NCBI RefSeq assembly: GCF_008831285.2 | Contig: NC_045147.1 | Span: forward strand, 17,710,854-17,774,853 | Source: Nymphaea colorata | Lineage: Eukaryota; Streptophyta; Magnoliopsida; Nymphaeales; Nymphaeaceae | Direction: 5' to 3' | DNA: 64,000 nucleotides | Shown here: positions 1 to 13,200 of the stretch, piece after piece | Layout of the letters: each line of letters starts with the position of its first letter | Numbering within the stretch: the stretch's first letter is position 1 | Made by a program: the position numbers and the translations under genes | The notes under the pieces: model-generated | Database searches by the model: none | Told to the model about the DNA's origin: nothing | Seen by the model: only the letters and a program-made list of their open reading frames with translations

Positions 1-1267
1 TACCTTAAAATTATTTGGTTATTTATATTATACTGTGTGCCCGGGACTCTTATGAATGAGGATTCCTAAAATAGTACTCCTTAGCTTAAAAAATGATTTC
101 TTTAAGACACTTAAATTCTTGTTAGAAGATTTTGTTTAGTAAAAGAACAATTTGCTAATATAATGTTGTGATTACTAGTTCAATACATTTGGAGATTTAA
201 ATTATTTTAATGTAAATTATGATTGCCAACTAGCAAAATGTTTAGTATTCTAGGAGCTGTTAAATTTTTTACAATTAAACTAACACATTTAAAACCCAAA
301 AAAATAATTGACTCACATACATATTTTCTATCATCATTCATAAAAAAAAAAATTATAATTAAAGTTAGATTCCACAAAACATACATCAGTATATGGCCTA
401 CGTTAGGTGTGTCATTGATCAAAGTTGTTGGGGATACCTCTCTCTCTCTCTCTCTCTCTCTCATCTCGAAGTTCTAAGGCACCACAAAGCCGTAAAGTTC
501 ACTGCTTTTGCTGAGTCCGATACAAGAAAGATTATCTTACACGGCCATTCCAGGTAATTTTCTTTTATAATTGAGAGAAACCACTCTTGAGTAGGAGACC
601 TAACTAACCGCACTCATTTAATTTACGCTCTTATGATCGACACTTCGATATGCGAAGACGACCACCATCAACAGACATGGCCAATCAGGAGATGGACTGA
701 AAGGTATGGTTAGATCTGCCTTACTAATTCAACTAATTAATTAGTTTTATCGGATCAGGTATGGATTAGAGCACAAATATAATTTCAAAACTTTCCTGTT
801 GTCCTAAAGCATGAAAATCGGCGAATTAATTCTGATAGCTTTCTTTCCCATTAATTCTAGCAGCACATTTGATAAGGAAGGAGAAGCTTCGGACTCTTCG
901 ATGTATCTCCTCCTCACACAATTAGACTGCAAGAGAAATATTTCTGGTATTTTGACAAAATCATGAGGAATATTTTCAGGCTGTTTTGGGACTTGGGTGT
1001 GAAGTTTAGAGTGAAAATTTGCTATAGTGAAAAAAGTTTAGAGTGCAGAAAATAAATATGAATACTCCAATTAGGAAACAAATGTAGATAAGATAAAGAG
1101 GGAAGGTGCCTTTCTCAAGCTGCAGTTAAGACAAAACATATTTGCATATTATGCAGATTTAAAAGCCAAACCGCTTCTACCGGTACTGCCTATAGGGCAA
1201 ATTGCCTTCTTATTTACACTATAAATGTGGTCACCTTGACAATGATCTTATGCTCAATTATCTATTT

Positions 1268-1307
<40 letters not shown>

Positions 1308-1757
1308 CACACTCATGATGTAGAAAGTCATGAAAGATATACTAGATAAGTGATTTTCCAATAATTTGCCCAATCAAATGTTTCATCATGGATTTGTTTG
1401 TGTAATTATATTTTTCTTGCTTATAAATTAATTTCCTATTTCTAGCATGGCATTCAGATCTTCTACTTTACAGTAATTTGGTCTGTGGAACTGTAAATGC
1501 AACAGGAATTTAGCCTGCAAAACTGTAAATGCAAAACACACTTTTAAGAGTAAAAATCAACACTAACCTGATGCTTGTCTGAAAAACTATGATTAAAATT
1601 AAGATTGCTATAGCAGGACAATTTTTGCTCTTTGTGATCTGGAACTCTTAGCTAAGCTACATTAGATCTCGTTTCATGTGAAACGTCAAGATAAGGAGAC
1701 CATTCCATTGGACCCATGAACAGTGAACGATTCTACAAGATCAACAATGTTATGGCT
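1..1757. other. intergenic, no gene recognised
   Basis: AT-rich DNA downstream of the minus-strand aspartic protease gene. It holds a (CT)n tract at 438-462 and a compound (CA)n(TA)n tract at about 1268-1310. I see no reading frame with a recognisable domain and no RNA gene. The last few hundred bases before 1758 probably include the 3' UTR of the protease gene. Confidence 0.5.
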
Positions 1758-3770
1758 TCACAACTGATCACATTGTGCAGGCGTGAAAGTGACCATGTTC
1801 TTGTGAAGATCATAAAGGATGTGAAAATTCTGCTGTTGGATGTTGCCCAAGATGGACATCCCTGATGAAGGCATCATGGCTAAACAAAACAATCCAGTGC
1901 TGTCATCAAGAATAAAATAGTTGTTTCCTGGTAAATCCAGATGGCCTCCCTGAAAATGGAAGGTTAGAGCCGGAACCTCTACCGTCTTCGCCGTGGAGGG
2001 TGATGTGAAGCAAAGATCAAGCCCGACGGCAGAGCTGTCGGCAACCGGCAAGTCTATGCCCTTGATGAATGCCTTCCTCATTTGCCTGCAACAACCGATG
2101 CAATTGGGTTAGATGCTAATTAAGAACAGATTAGATGAATTGTCAACCTAAAAGCCTATCATCTTACCAAAATGTTAGCTTTAATGTATAGACTAAAATA
2201 CAAAGTTCGGGGATGAATCCTAATGAAAAACATTTCATAGGAGTACAGTGATATCTTTTTTTTTTTTTGTATAAAAACAAATCTACTTATCTTGAATAAT
2301 CCACATCAAGTTTGCTTCTATTCTAACAGAAGCTTCACTTTTTATGCAAAAAAGATGTGTATTGATCATTATATTACATATGGACAATTCCTCCATATCT
2401 CGTTCATCTGAAACAAGACACTTTCTTTGTGCATCGGTAAAAGAAAAAATAGCAAAACCTGGTCAATCACCATGCAGTATCTTAAAAGCAGCTAGGTTCT
2501 TAACATGTCATAATGCAATTTGGATCCAATTTCATGTCCAAATGTTGAATTCAGATGTGAAAATAAAAGTTGGATTCGGACTGTGGCCTTTAAGAATAAG
2601 ACTTGGATATGGTACATAAACTTTTCTGGTTTCATCTTCGAATTCGAATTTGACTTTGAATATTAGAACATTCGATTAATCGATATGCTAAAGGGCCAGG
2701 TATTTTGATTGAAATCTGGTCTGATTTAAAATGATTACAGAACTGTACCTGTATGCTGCTGCTTCCAAATATGTCATGGTCGTGCCGGAGTCGATAATGA
2801 GACCGCCGGTTCCGTCAGGATTCAACCTGAAAACCGATCTCGGAATCCGGAGACGCTTGCCTCCGACGCTGATCCCCTTCAGCTCGAGGTAATAAAAAGA
2901 TGGGTGCGCGTCGTTCACCACCATCGGCGTCGTGACGGCCACTTTCGAGTCGTTCAGATTCTTCGGAACAGCGGCCGAGCCAAATATCAAGCGACTCGTT
3001 TTCATGTCCGCGTCGTCGATTGAAGTCAGGCAGTAAGAGAATTGTTTATACAGGGAAGAACCCACTTGCGAGATAAGCGAAAGCGGGCCTCGTCCAAGCC
3101 CAACTAGCCCCGCAGCTTGCTTGAACCCGTTCCCCTCGTTGTCCTCGCCGCACCCAAATCCAATTTTATCAACCGATACGGTTTTGTTGTCCGAGCCAAA
3201 GGTGAAGGTTTCCGAGCCGAGAATTCCCTGGGTCGTCGAGGAATCGCCATAGGTGTAGAGATACGCGCAGTCTGGAGTGCAGGTGGACGAAGGAAGAGCA
3301 CTGCACAGAGGGCTGGAGCAAGGTAGCTTGCTGAAGGATGAGGAATTGGAGGGATCAAAAATTGGCGAGGACTGAGTGAAACAGTTGGTGCAAGGGGAGC
3401 ACTGGGTCCAGATGAGGTCGCTGCCGGTGTCGACTATGGCCAGGAACGGCAAGGGAGGAGTTCCGATGGCGAGGTTCATCAAGAACTCGCCGCTTCCGGT
3501 GTGGACAGGGCTCTGTATGTTGCTCTGATTCATGCCGGTGCCGTTGATACCTTTGGTGCTGCCCTGTCGCAGGCTCATGAATCGATTGCTCCCTCGATGA
3601 ATGGCTCTCTGCAGTCGCTCCAAGAGAGTTAGATTTCGATGGGCATCGACGTGAATGAGGTCGACCCGGATGTCGAGGTCGGTGGTGGCGCCGGCGGCGG
3701 AGGTGCTGAGGAGGACGAGGAGATTGGTGGTGCAAAGGAGGAAGAGTAATCGATTAGCTGCCGTTGCCAT
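1758..3770 (-). CDS. nepenthesin-type aspartic protease (A1 family), 2 exons
   Basis: A secreted pepsin-like aspartic endopeptidase of the plant nepenthesin/CND41 type. Exons are 3770-2749 and 2085-1758; the intron 2748-2086 has GT and AG ends and splits an Arg codon, giving 449 residues. Residues 1-27 look like a signal peptide. A propeptide follows, then the mature domain from about residue 90 ([13 protein letters not shown]). Both catalytic motifs are intact: [11 protein letters not shown] with Asp114, and [11 protein letters not shown] with Asp327. The cysteine-rich nepenthesin insert (CSPCTNC...[14 protein letters not shown]) follows the first motif. The C-terminal exon carries the usual family ending ([16 protein letters not shown]). 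Length and architecture are normal for the family, and nothing looks broken. A minus-strand TATA box lies about 55 bp upstream of the start. The natural substrate cannot be deduced from sequence. Confidence 0.93.
2100..2748 (-). other. intron of the aspartic protease gene
   Basis: The bulk of the single intron (full span 2086-2748). It is AT-rich. In 2550-2690 it holds repeated GAATTC/TTGGAT-type words that resemble degenerate repeat sequence seen again near 15.2 kb. No coding signal was seen. Confidence 0.6.
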
Positions 3771-3822
3771 ACTGCAGATATTGGGTGTATGGCCGGCTTA
3801 CAAATGAATACATGGTTTTGTG

Positions 3823-3828
3823 TTTATA
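3823..3828 (-). promoter_or_regulatory. TATA box of the aspartic protease gene
   Basis: The minus strand reads TATAAA in an AT-rich context, 53 bp upstream of the start codon at 3770. A start of transcription near 3795 and a leader of about 25 nt would follow. A (GA)n tract lies just upstream at 3871-3890. Confidence 0.55.
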
Positions 3829-4869
3829 AAGTAAATCAAAGGATGCCCATGATCTTCATTAGAAAGTATTGAGAGAGAGAGAGAGAGAGATGGTTTGGTA
3901 ATCTACTTTGATGAATAAGCTGGCCTTGTTGGTGTCAAGTCGAATCTGGTAGGTGTAGAGTTTTACCCACATATATAGCAACTTCACCATTCTTTAATCA
4001 TCTTACTCTTTCCCGTGGGAAAGGAACCTCTTACCCTTTTATATATATACACACACAAAAGATTTGTAGATTTCTCTATCCCGATTTGAATGAACTCACA
4101 GCACATTGCATTGGACGGTGTGTTTATTCACGCGTACCTAATGTAATGCATCGGACTACGTGATCGGACAGATTTCAAGATAACTTGAAGATTTCAGCTC
4201 ATATATATATATATCAATTGTTCTCATTTTGGAACCCTTGTTATTTTTCTTCTCTCACATGCCTATTTTTCCATTTTATCTCCTTTTTTGCATTTCCTTT
4301 GATAAGCTTATCTTCTTCTCTTCAAAATAGTTGGATCTGAAAAAGAGAAAGATACTTAAATCCCATTTGAATGTTCGTTCGTTTGTGAAATATGAGCGTG
4401 CAGATGTGTTCGTCACTTCTCTTTGTCATCAACCAATGGTTTAGTTCGACGCGACTTTTATAAGATCAACAAGAAAATTTGACTTTGGCTGTCAATCTTT
4501 CGCTGTTATAAGTACCCGTAATTTATTTTTATTACTTAAGAAACACGCTAGGAATTTAAGACACCTCACCCACATAGTTTCTTTCGTCTCATTAAACTTA
4601 AGTTTACATTTACAAGTTTAACTTTACTTGTCGCTTACACATGTATACGACTATACGTATATGAATTGATATTCTTTCGAATAAGATAACAAAATGCTGA
4701 ATATCAACTGTTCATAAAGAAAAAGACTTTTTGATGTTTATCGAATTCTGTAGTTCAAATTAAAGAAATTATATTTATATGGGCAGACCAATATTTACCC
4801 CATCTGGTATCCATACGTGGGTTCCATGTCCTGACTGCAACTAAGGCTGCTTACGGCAGCTAGAGTACC

Positions 4870-5190
4870 ATAAGGGGGGGTGTTTAATGTCTTAGAATTT
4901 TGGTTCTGAAATCAAAATATTATAATCAAATATCCACTTTAACTATGAATTAGAATGAAATTTCCAGTTTCAATTTTCTTTTGAGTTTGATTGTAGAATT
5001 AAAAATAGCTTGTTTGATGAAAAGAGAATTAAAGTTCTATAATTCATAAATTAAGGCAATGTCTTGTGTCTCAAAGGGAGACGAAAAGATTCCAGAATTC
5101 TGGAATCATATATAGTTCCACCCTTTAGGGTGAGATCATAATTCCAGAATTTTGATTCCAGAATTATTCCAATTTTCATTTTTAAAAGAA
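4870..5190. repeat. palindrome-rich repeat, possible MITE remnant
   Basis: The stretch begins with a run of G followed by TGTTTAATG and is rich in GAATT and TTCCAGAAT words in both orientations. It contains a perfect 20-bp palindrome at 5088-5107, GATTCCAGAA and its complement, and further half-copies at about 5140-5165. This suggests the degenerate core of a foldback or MITE element, but I could not fix its ends or a target duplication. Confidence 0.35.
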
Positions 5191-5726
5191 TGATACTGGC
5201 GATCATTCTAAATTTCTATTGATTCGAAGTGAATCAATACAATATTGTGGTCAGGTCGTCTCCACTCAAGTCGAGCTAGATCTGGCACGTTTAAGATTAC
5301 TAGGCTCTAACTCGGCTCAGGTAAGGTTGAGTCTCATGCGGACCCGAGTATAGAAATTAAATATTTCTTTCTTTTGAAGAAAATAGTGGCTATGTATATG
5401 AATTTCAAGGAATTTATTTTTTAACTTGAATTAACTAAACAAGTTAAATTCCGGTTGAGCTAGAGCTAATTGCTCCACCTGGCCGCTTTGCACGTAGTAA
5501 TGTCCTCTAAGCACTGCGATCGAGTGAGGTTGCACATGCGCCTGCAGACACACACACACATGTGATTAAAAGAGAGTCACTCAGCCATCTGATCTGAACC
5601 GTCTGATCCAACATGATGGATGGTTAAGAAAGAAAGAAAAGTCATAAACATTTTTATCATATAATATTAGTTCACACAGTTTTTTTCTTGACCATCCATT
5701 TAATTCAGATGAACAACCCTAATTTC

Positions 5727-5785
<59 letters not shown>

Positions 5786-5796
5786 AAGAGAGAGAA
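5727..5796. repeat. compound microsatellite (AT)n(AG)n
   Basis: An uninterrupted TA run passes directly into an AG run with a few A interruptions. Confidence 0.9.
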
Positions 5797-6435
5797 ACAA
5801 AACAATCAAGTGGACAAAACGATTCCCTGCAACTGCCATTCATTTGTCCATTCCTTTCTTGTCATGAGATTTATGAATTACTTGTTTCTCAGCATCTACA
5901 CTGACTCGCTACATAAAGAAAAGTTCAGTGTATTCTAAGGAAAGACTTCTTTTGTCCGCTGATAATCACTTGTTAGATGACTAACATTTTCTTAAGGAAA
6001 ATGTCACTCAGTCTCCTTTTTTAACAGAAAAAATTGACAATATACAGTAAAGGGTCACCTAACCTCTATCGCATCAAATTTGGTTGACCCAACAGCTGAG
6101 TTAGGAAGGACTATTTGTTGTTTTCAACCTATTTCTTTGGCTAGGATTGAATGATTTAATTGTTGGATCGTCCTCATGTGGAGAGTCTTCCAAACTATTC
6201 ACGCTTAAAGAATTTGCAAATTCGTCACCGATTTTTGGCATCTTTATAGAGAATTTTTGCCAAATTGCCCATGCAATTGCGTTTTTGTGTGTGTGCATGT
6301 AGCTACCAGACCTTCATGTAGCAGAATTTGATGGGTGATCATCTATGTGATCATACAATAAACGTTCAATTGCAAATATAAAAACTAAGTGAATATTTCA
6401 ATATCTTGAAATATGCTTATATGTGTGTGTGCAAG

Positions 6436-6631
6436 AAGGGCCGGAGCCAAGATTTTTTTTAGGGGCGAGCCGAATAGTGCAACCTCTGGATCTGGGTAGG
6501 GCCAAACTGAATTCGAATCCAAACAATACATTGCACAAATAAATTTTTTTATTCTTTTAATGTAAATTTCTTTTTCAATTTACTGGGGTGAAGTCATGGC
6601 CCAGGTGGCCCTCCCCCTCCCTCCACCCCTG
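6436..6631. mobile_element. hAT-type MITE (non-autonomous), 196 bp
   Basis: The element is flanked on both sides by the same 8-bp word TGTGCAAG (6428-6435 and 6632-6639), the target-duplication length of hAT transposons. Its left end reads AAGGGCCGGAGCCAAG. Its right end, reverse-complemented, reads CAGGGGTGGAGGGAGG. These are imperfect inverted ends of the CAGGGGCGGAGCCA type seen in Tip100-like hAT families. The interior is AT-rich with no reading frame, so it would have relied on a transposase made elsewhere. The perfect target duplication with diverged inverted ends suggests a moderately old insertion. Confidence 0.75.
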
Positions 6632-6639
6632 TGTGCAAG

Positions 6640-7138
6640 GCAATATTATCGATCAGCTGGTTAAAATTAAATTGGACCACAATCAATCCAATTCATCTGC
6701 CAATAGATGCAGAATTTCTTTGTGTCATACACGATTAAACATTTATTTATTTTTAAATATTTTTACAAAGTTTGTTTTTATTTTTTATATTTTTTTCATG
6801 TTTTTTAAACATAAATACTGTTATAAACACAGTTGAAGCACTAAATCAACAGGCAGATGGATTCAATTTTATGTCGTTGCAACTTCTAAGTGATCTCTCT
6901 TTTGTCTTCAAGGCAATGGAGAAACGGGAAAGCACTGTAGACAGCAGCCAGTCTCTATTTCAAGTTTTTGTGGTGGCAACTCTAATATTAGTTAGAGTAC
7001 TGATATTCAAGTTAAAAGGTAGAAAATGCACCATCCGGGGCAGCAAAAACAGGTTAAGTACCATGAGGAAAGGGAGGAAGAGTGAAGACTTCACAGCCGA
7101 ATGGCAGGATCAAATATTCTTTCTTCTCACCCATATAT

Positions 7139-7180
<42 letters not shown>

Positions 7181-8652
7181 GCGTTTGTTGTGGGGCATTT
7201 GCCATTTAAGTTGAAATTATTTTCTTAAGTTCATTACGTTTAACATCATAAACCAACTTAGGATGGTCAAATAAAAGGCAGTTCGGACTTTTACTATTAG
7301 ATTTGAAATGCTCAACATCATAGACAAATTTATAACGGATATTCTAATCGATCGCTATTAGATCCTGCATGTTACAGATGGAGTTGCCGATCCCAATTGA
7401 GCAAGCATAAGCATTTTAATGGCCTTCGTGTTAACGATGTTTATGAGAAACCATATCCTTAATACTTCCCCTTAAAAGAGGAAGTGATCCAGAGAAAGTT
7501 AGCACTAAAATGATCTAGTGCTGGCCCATAGATGTAAATGATTACCATTCCTTAGATGGTAATAGAGAAAAACTAGGTATTTTCCCTGTTTTACAGGCTT
7601 CTGTACTGAAAGCTATGACATAAGAATGGTCTACACTCATGTTGGCATCGATTTATTCATCAGATTGTTAGTCCGATCACATAATGCTTTTAATGTGGTT
7701 TTCTTGCCATGTTGATTAGCATAACCTTTAAGGCATGTGATATTCAAATGTGAAATTTTTACAGAAACATGCTCAGGTTTGAAGGGTAAGGCAAAAACAA
7801 AAAAAGAAAGGAAAAACTTGGATTCGAACTTGTATCATTGAAGCCACCTGCTTCACATAACTAAGCAGCAGTCTGCACAAAGAAAATCCCAAACTTGAAC
7901 ATGTTCTGTCGCAGCTCCAAAACTTAATGAATGACATTTTCATCTGATATTTCAACATAGTGAGTTTCGAGGGCTCATGATTCATAACAATGAATCAGGA
8001 CATTCAAGATTTCTCCAAGAATACTGTTCAATCAGATTTTCAACATCACAAAGTAAAATTAAATTTGCTTCATCGAATATTTTTTTGGGGTGTGTAGGTG
8101 AGGATTAATTTGCCAGTCAAGATCCTACGACCTTCTGTTCTCATATGACCACAAGTTGGTATTATCAGCCTGCTGCTTCTGATGTAGTCATTTTCAACGT
8201 GTTTTGTTTATTAAACAATGGAAATTTAGATATCACCGGAGCACAAGAATTTCCATGCACGCTGCACCGGGATCACTGAAGCGCTTACCTAGATGTTGGG
8301 ATCAATAAAAAATCATTTCTAACCATTAAAGAAGATGCATTTCTAAGAATATAACATTACTAAAACGAAGAAACTGATTCCACTTAAAAGGATGTGTAAC
8401 TTTTAAGAAGTATAATATTTCTTATACACATGTAACATTGACAAGGAGAACTGAATGCTGAAATTTGTTGGTCTCAAATCTAACATTGATGGGTCTTAAT
8501 GACAAGGAGATTCAATGGTTGAAATGCAAGTTCAGATGAGCCATTGCCTTGAACTTAAATTATGCCACAAAGCTGTATAAACCTTGTCTTGATGACAGCA
8601 AGATGTCATGAAACATTAGATTTGTTTGCCTTTCTGTTGATGGCAGTAAACT
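6640..8652. other. intergenic, no gene recognised
   Basis: AT-rich sequence with a (CT)n tract at 7141-7178. Short open frames around 6.8-7.1 kb show no domain. The sequence near 7811-7850 on the minus strand has a B-box-like word (GTTCGAATCC), perhaps from an old SINE. The last five bases, AAACT (8648-8652), are the left target duplication of the copia element. Confidence 0.5.
7141..7178. repeat. microsatellite (CT)n
   Basis: About 19 CT units in intergenic DNA. Confidence 0.95.
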
Positions 8653-8964
8653 TGTTAGAACAGCAACGTTCTCCAAAGATCAATTAGCATAATTGGTCTC
8701 TCCTCAACAAGGAAATTGGGCAACGGTCACAAACAAACGATCAAATTGTTTATAGAAGTGCCTCACGCTCTCCTCCCTTCCTTAATACTTTCTTGATGTA
8801 TAAGGGCATGATTGATTGTATTGACAAAATAATGATAAAAAAAAAAAAAAAAAAAACGTGGGCTTTCTCTTGTTCGTGGATTTAGGCTGTAAAGTTGAAC
8901 CACGTAAAACTGATGTCCCCTTTCTCTCTATCGTCTTCTTCTTTGATTAAATCTTAGTTTATCA
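8653..8964 (+). repeat. 5' LTR of the copia element
   Basis: A 312-bp direct repeat matching 13201-13506. It starts TGTTAG and ends TTATCA. It contains an A-rich tract of about 20 bases near 8839-8857 that is much shorter in the other LTR, so most of the length difference comes from slippage there and a small rearrangement nearby. Confidence 0.95.
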
Positions 8965-11900
8965 TAGTATCAGAGCGGTAAAAAGATCATTTGAGGCAAA
9001 ATCTTTGAGCTTCAAGCAGCGAGTCATTATGGAACAAGAAAGGGAAACCAGGAATGACAATGGTGAAGCCACCATCATTTAAACCAGCGATGGATTGATG
9101 CACAAGATTGTCGTTCATGAACAAGGTAACCCCAATCTCAAAATTACTCACATGTTGCTCGATAGCTTCAATTATTTGCCTTGGTCTAAGGCTGTTACCA
9201 ATTTCTTTGTGGGAAATCCAAATTAGATTATATTGACGGTAGTATCAAGAAACCTCCCATTAATGATCCAAAATACAATGAATGGAGGTCCACCAACGAC
9301 ATTGTAGCATCTTGGCTCATAAATTCTATGGAGCCCAAGATCGCAGCCAGTTTCACATTCTTAGAAACCACCAAAAAAGTTTAACAAGGTGCCAAAGATC
9401 TTTACGGTGAGCAGTATAATATTGCCCATATGTATCAACTAGCACAAAAGAAGGGCAGTTTGAAAAAGGAAACGTCATCTATTAGTGAATACCTTGGCAC
9501 TTTTAAAGCAATTTGGGATGAAATGGATATTTATGCACCATTGACTATAGATCTTACTAAGGCCAAACGATAACGTGAACAAGATCATATCTTTTAAATT
9601 GTAACCGGACTGCGTAATGATTATGAGCAACTACGTAGTCAAATACTTATGGCTCATGAACTGCCTTCTCTAGCTTCCGTTTTTTCTTAGCTTATGAGTG
9701 AAGAGACTAGGCGTAAGGCTATGGGTACGCTGGCCGATGGTTGTCAAGAGATTCATAATGAAGACAAAATGGCCTTTGCAACAAGCAATAATGCCCACGT
9801 CACCAATAATGAGAGGCCCTTTAGACTCGAACGTGAGGACTCTAGAAAAAATAAATATACTCATTGCAAGAGGAATTGTCATTCTCGAGACTCTTGTTGG
9901 TTCCTTCATGGAAATCCAGACAAAGGGCAAAATTCAGCCTATAGAAGCATGGGTCGCAGTCAAGACAAAAGGGATAACAACTCTAGCCAAGCGAGTTAGG
10001 CCATCTCCTCATCGGAAAACCAAATCACATTGGACAAATTGGCTGAAATGATAAAAGATCTTCAAGTTCAAAGGACAGTCGACATCTCAATTACCTCAAG
10101 CGACAAAGGTACAAACAAAACAAGTATGTCTCTTACTTTGGTTAATAACATTGAAGGTAAAGACTTGCAATGGGTAGTTGACTCAGGGGCTACAGATCAC
10201 ATGGCCAATAAATCTTCTTTCTTAAGTTCGTATGTACATTCTAGAGATATTGGTTCTATTGCCACTGCCAACGGCGCCCCTATAACTATGAAATGATTAG
10301 GTAACATAGATTTTTTTGACAAAGGTAGCACTAGCAAGGTGCTTGTTATGTCTACGCTTACTACTAATCTTCTATTGGTTGCTAAAATCACTAAGGAGTT
10401 AAATTACAATGTAGTATTTTCTGCTACTAATGTTATTTTTCAGGATCGGACAACTCAGAAGACGATTGGTGAAGGGCAACTTGTCAACGGACTCTATCAA
10501 ATACGAACCATGAATCATGCATTGAATGTGAATCATGCCAACGATGGAGATATCTGGCATCAAAGAATGGGGCATCCATCTTTTAGAATTTTAGATCATT
10601 TATTTCCTAATTTGTGCTTCAATTGTAGAGAGTATGAAATATGCAAATTTGTTAGAATGACTAGACCTAAATTTTCTTTATCTCATTCCATTAGTCATAA
10701 GCCATTTGATTTGATACACTCTGATGTTTGGGGTCCTGCGCCTATTGATTCTATGGATGGATTTTGCTAATATATGTTGTTTATTGATGATTTTTCTAAG
10801 CCTACATGGGTCTATTTTATGAAAAATAAGTTTGAAGTGCTCTCCCACTTTAAAACATTTTACAAAACGATTGAAACTCAATACATATTGAAAATTAAAG
10901 GTTTTAGCATGAATATAAAAATCATGATTTCAAATCTTTTCTTGGTGGACATGGTATTAGACACGAGACATCTTGTGTAGATACACCTCAACAAAATGGT
11001 GTGTCTGAAAGGAAAAACAAACACTTACTCAAAGTTGCCAGAAGTTTATTATTTTAAATGAATATACAAAAAAATTATTAAAAATATGTCATTTCAACAG
11101 CTTACTATGTTAGCACTCCAAGCAAATCTTTGAATTACCTCAGTCCTATCAAGCGTCTCCTAAGAACTCAACCTAAGCTTGATCATCTTCGGGTGTTTGG
11201 TTGTATAGCTTACGTGTGGCAACACCCATAAAAAAGAGACAAGTTGAGTCAACGGTCTGTTAAATGTATTTTTGTGAGTTATGATTCGCAAAGCAAAGGG
11301 TACGTATGCTACAATCCTGTCATTAGAAAAATTTTTATTTCCCGAGATGTGCATTTCAATGAATCTCTCTCTTACTTTAACATCAATCTTGATAGGCAGA
11401 GTCAGGGGGAGTCTACTAATCTCACTTTGCATGACTATGATGACTTGTTTATAACTGTGGCTGATGTACATGGAGCTAATAATGACACTCATGTGGAGAA
11501 TGAGAGCCCCACAAATGATCATGAACTTGCAACAACTACTGAAGATGTAGAAAACAACTCAACCCTTCAGAAGATCAGAAAGGATAAGGCGAGCTCCTTC
11601 ACGCCTAGTTGATTATGAAACCTACCCAATCAACAGGTATGTGTCATACAATCAAATTTCTGACTATCACGCCAAGTTTATTAGAAATCTTGATAGTATT
11701 CAAGAGCCCAAGTCATTTCAAGAGGCTCAAGATGATCCTAATTGGAGGAAGGCTATGAACGAAGAACTAGAAGCTCTAAGGCGAAACAACACTTGGAAAG
11801 TTGTCATTCCTCCAAAGAGCACAAACATAGTAAGGTGCAAATGACATTATAGAGTAAAATACAAAAGCGATGGCACCTTGAAAAGATACAAAGCTCGTCT

Positions 11901-13200
11901 AGTGGCTAAAGAGTTCACACAGACAAAAAAGGTGGATTATGAAGAAACTTTTGCGCCTGTCGCAAATATGGACACATTGAGAATATTGCTCTCTATTGCT
12001 TGCAACCTGAATTGGAATCTTCATCAACTAAATGTCAAAAACGCATTTTTACAAGGAAAATTCAATGAACAAATTTATATTAAATGAAATAAAGTCATAT
12101 ATGGCTTGAAACAATCTCCGAGAGCTTTGTACATAAAGTTGAGTCAGACATTAGAAAAAATAGGGTACCGCAAATGTTACATAGACAATAGTTTATTTGT
12201 CAAAAAACTTGGAGAGAACATCTCTATGGTCTTAATTTACATGGATGACATAGTCGTGGTTGGAAACGATGCAAAGGGCATTCAGATTCTGAAAGTCTAT
12301 TTGAAGAAAACCTTTGACATAAAGGATTTGGAAAAACTCAAATACTTTCTTCGCATTGAAGTTGCTCAATCTCATAAAGGTATCTTGCTATGTCAAAGAA
12401 AGTATGCATTAGATATCTTAAAAGAGACTGAAAAATTAGATGCTCGGCCGGCAGACACTCCTATTGAGCCAAACCTCAAAATTGGACTATGTAAAGATGA
12501 ATCCGAAGTTGAAAAAGAAAGGTTCCAACGGCTAGTAGGTAAGATGATATATCTATCTGTCACTCGACATGACATTTCTTATGTTGTGAATGTTATCAGC
12601 AGGTACATGCAGAATTCAAGAGAGTCTCACATGAAAGCAGTTGATCGTATCCTCAGATACGTGAAGGGTACTCTAGGGCAGGGACTCTGGTACAAAAGAA
12701 ACAAAAGCATTGACATTGTTGGATTCACTGATGTTGATTGGGCATGTGACACTAGTGACAGAAGATCTACCACTGGATATTGTGTATTTGTAGGATAAAA
12801 TCTAGTAGCTTGGAAAAGCAAGAAACAAAGAGTAGTGGCTAAGTCTAGTGCAGAAGCAGAGTACTGTTTAATGGCGTCAGGTGTTGGTGTGCTCACATGG
12901 ACTATGACTCTAGTTGAAGAATTGAGTTTCAGTATTACCAAGCTAGTGGACATGTTTTGTGACAATAAGGCTGCAATATACATATCTACAAACCCTGTAT
13001 TTCATGAGAAAACCAAACATATTGAGATCGATTGTCATTACATCAAAGAGAAAGTTACATCTGGAGAAATTAGAACTCCTTACATCAAAGGCACCGACCA
13101 AATTGCCGATGCCTTGACTAAAGGAGTCATCAAAATGAAGCTGTAGATAGCCACAAGCAAGTGGGGATGTCACAATATGTACGCCCCACTTGAGAGGGAG

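Larger units (their letters stand above)
3830..6435. other. intergenic with short repeats
   Basis: Upstream region of the protease gene followed by unclassified AT-rich DNA. It holds (GA)n at 3871-3890, a cluster of TTCCAGAATT palindromes at 4870-5190, and a compound (AT)n(AG)n tract at 5727-5796. No gene recognised. Confidence 0.5.

Noticed and set aside
7811-7860. Possible tRNA on the minus strand (GTTCGAATCC)
   Set aside because: Only the B-box-like word is present; no acceptor stem, anticodon arm or A-box could be formed. The same holds at 26.74 kb, kept only as a weak SINE remnant.
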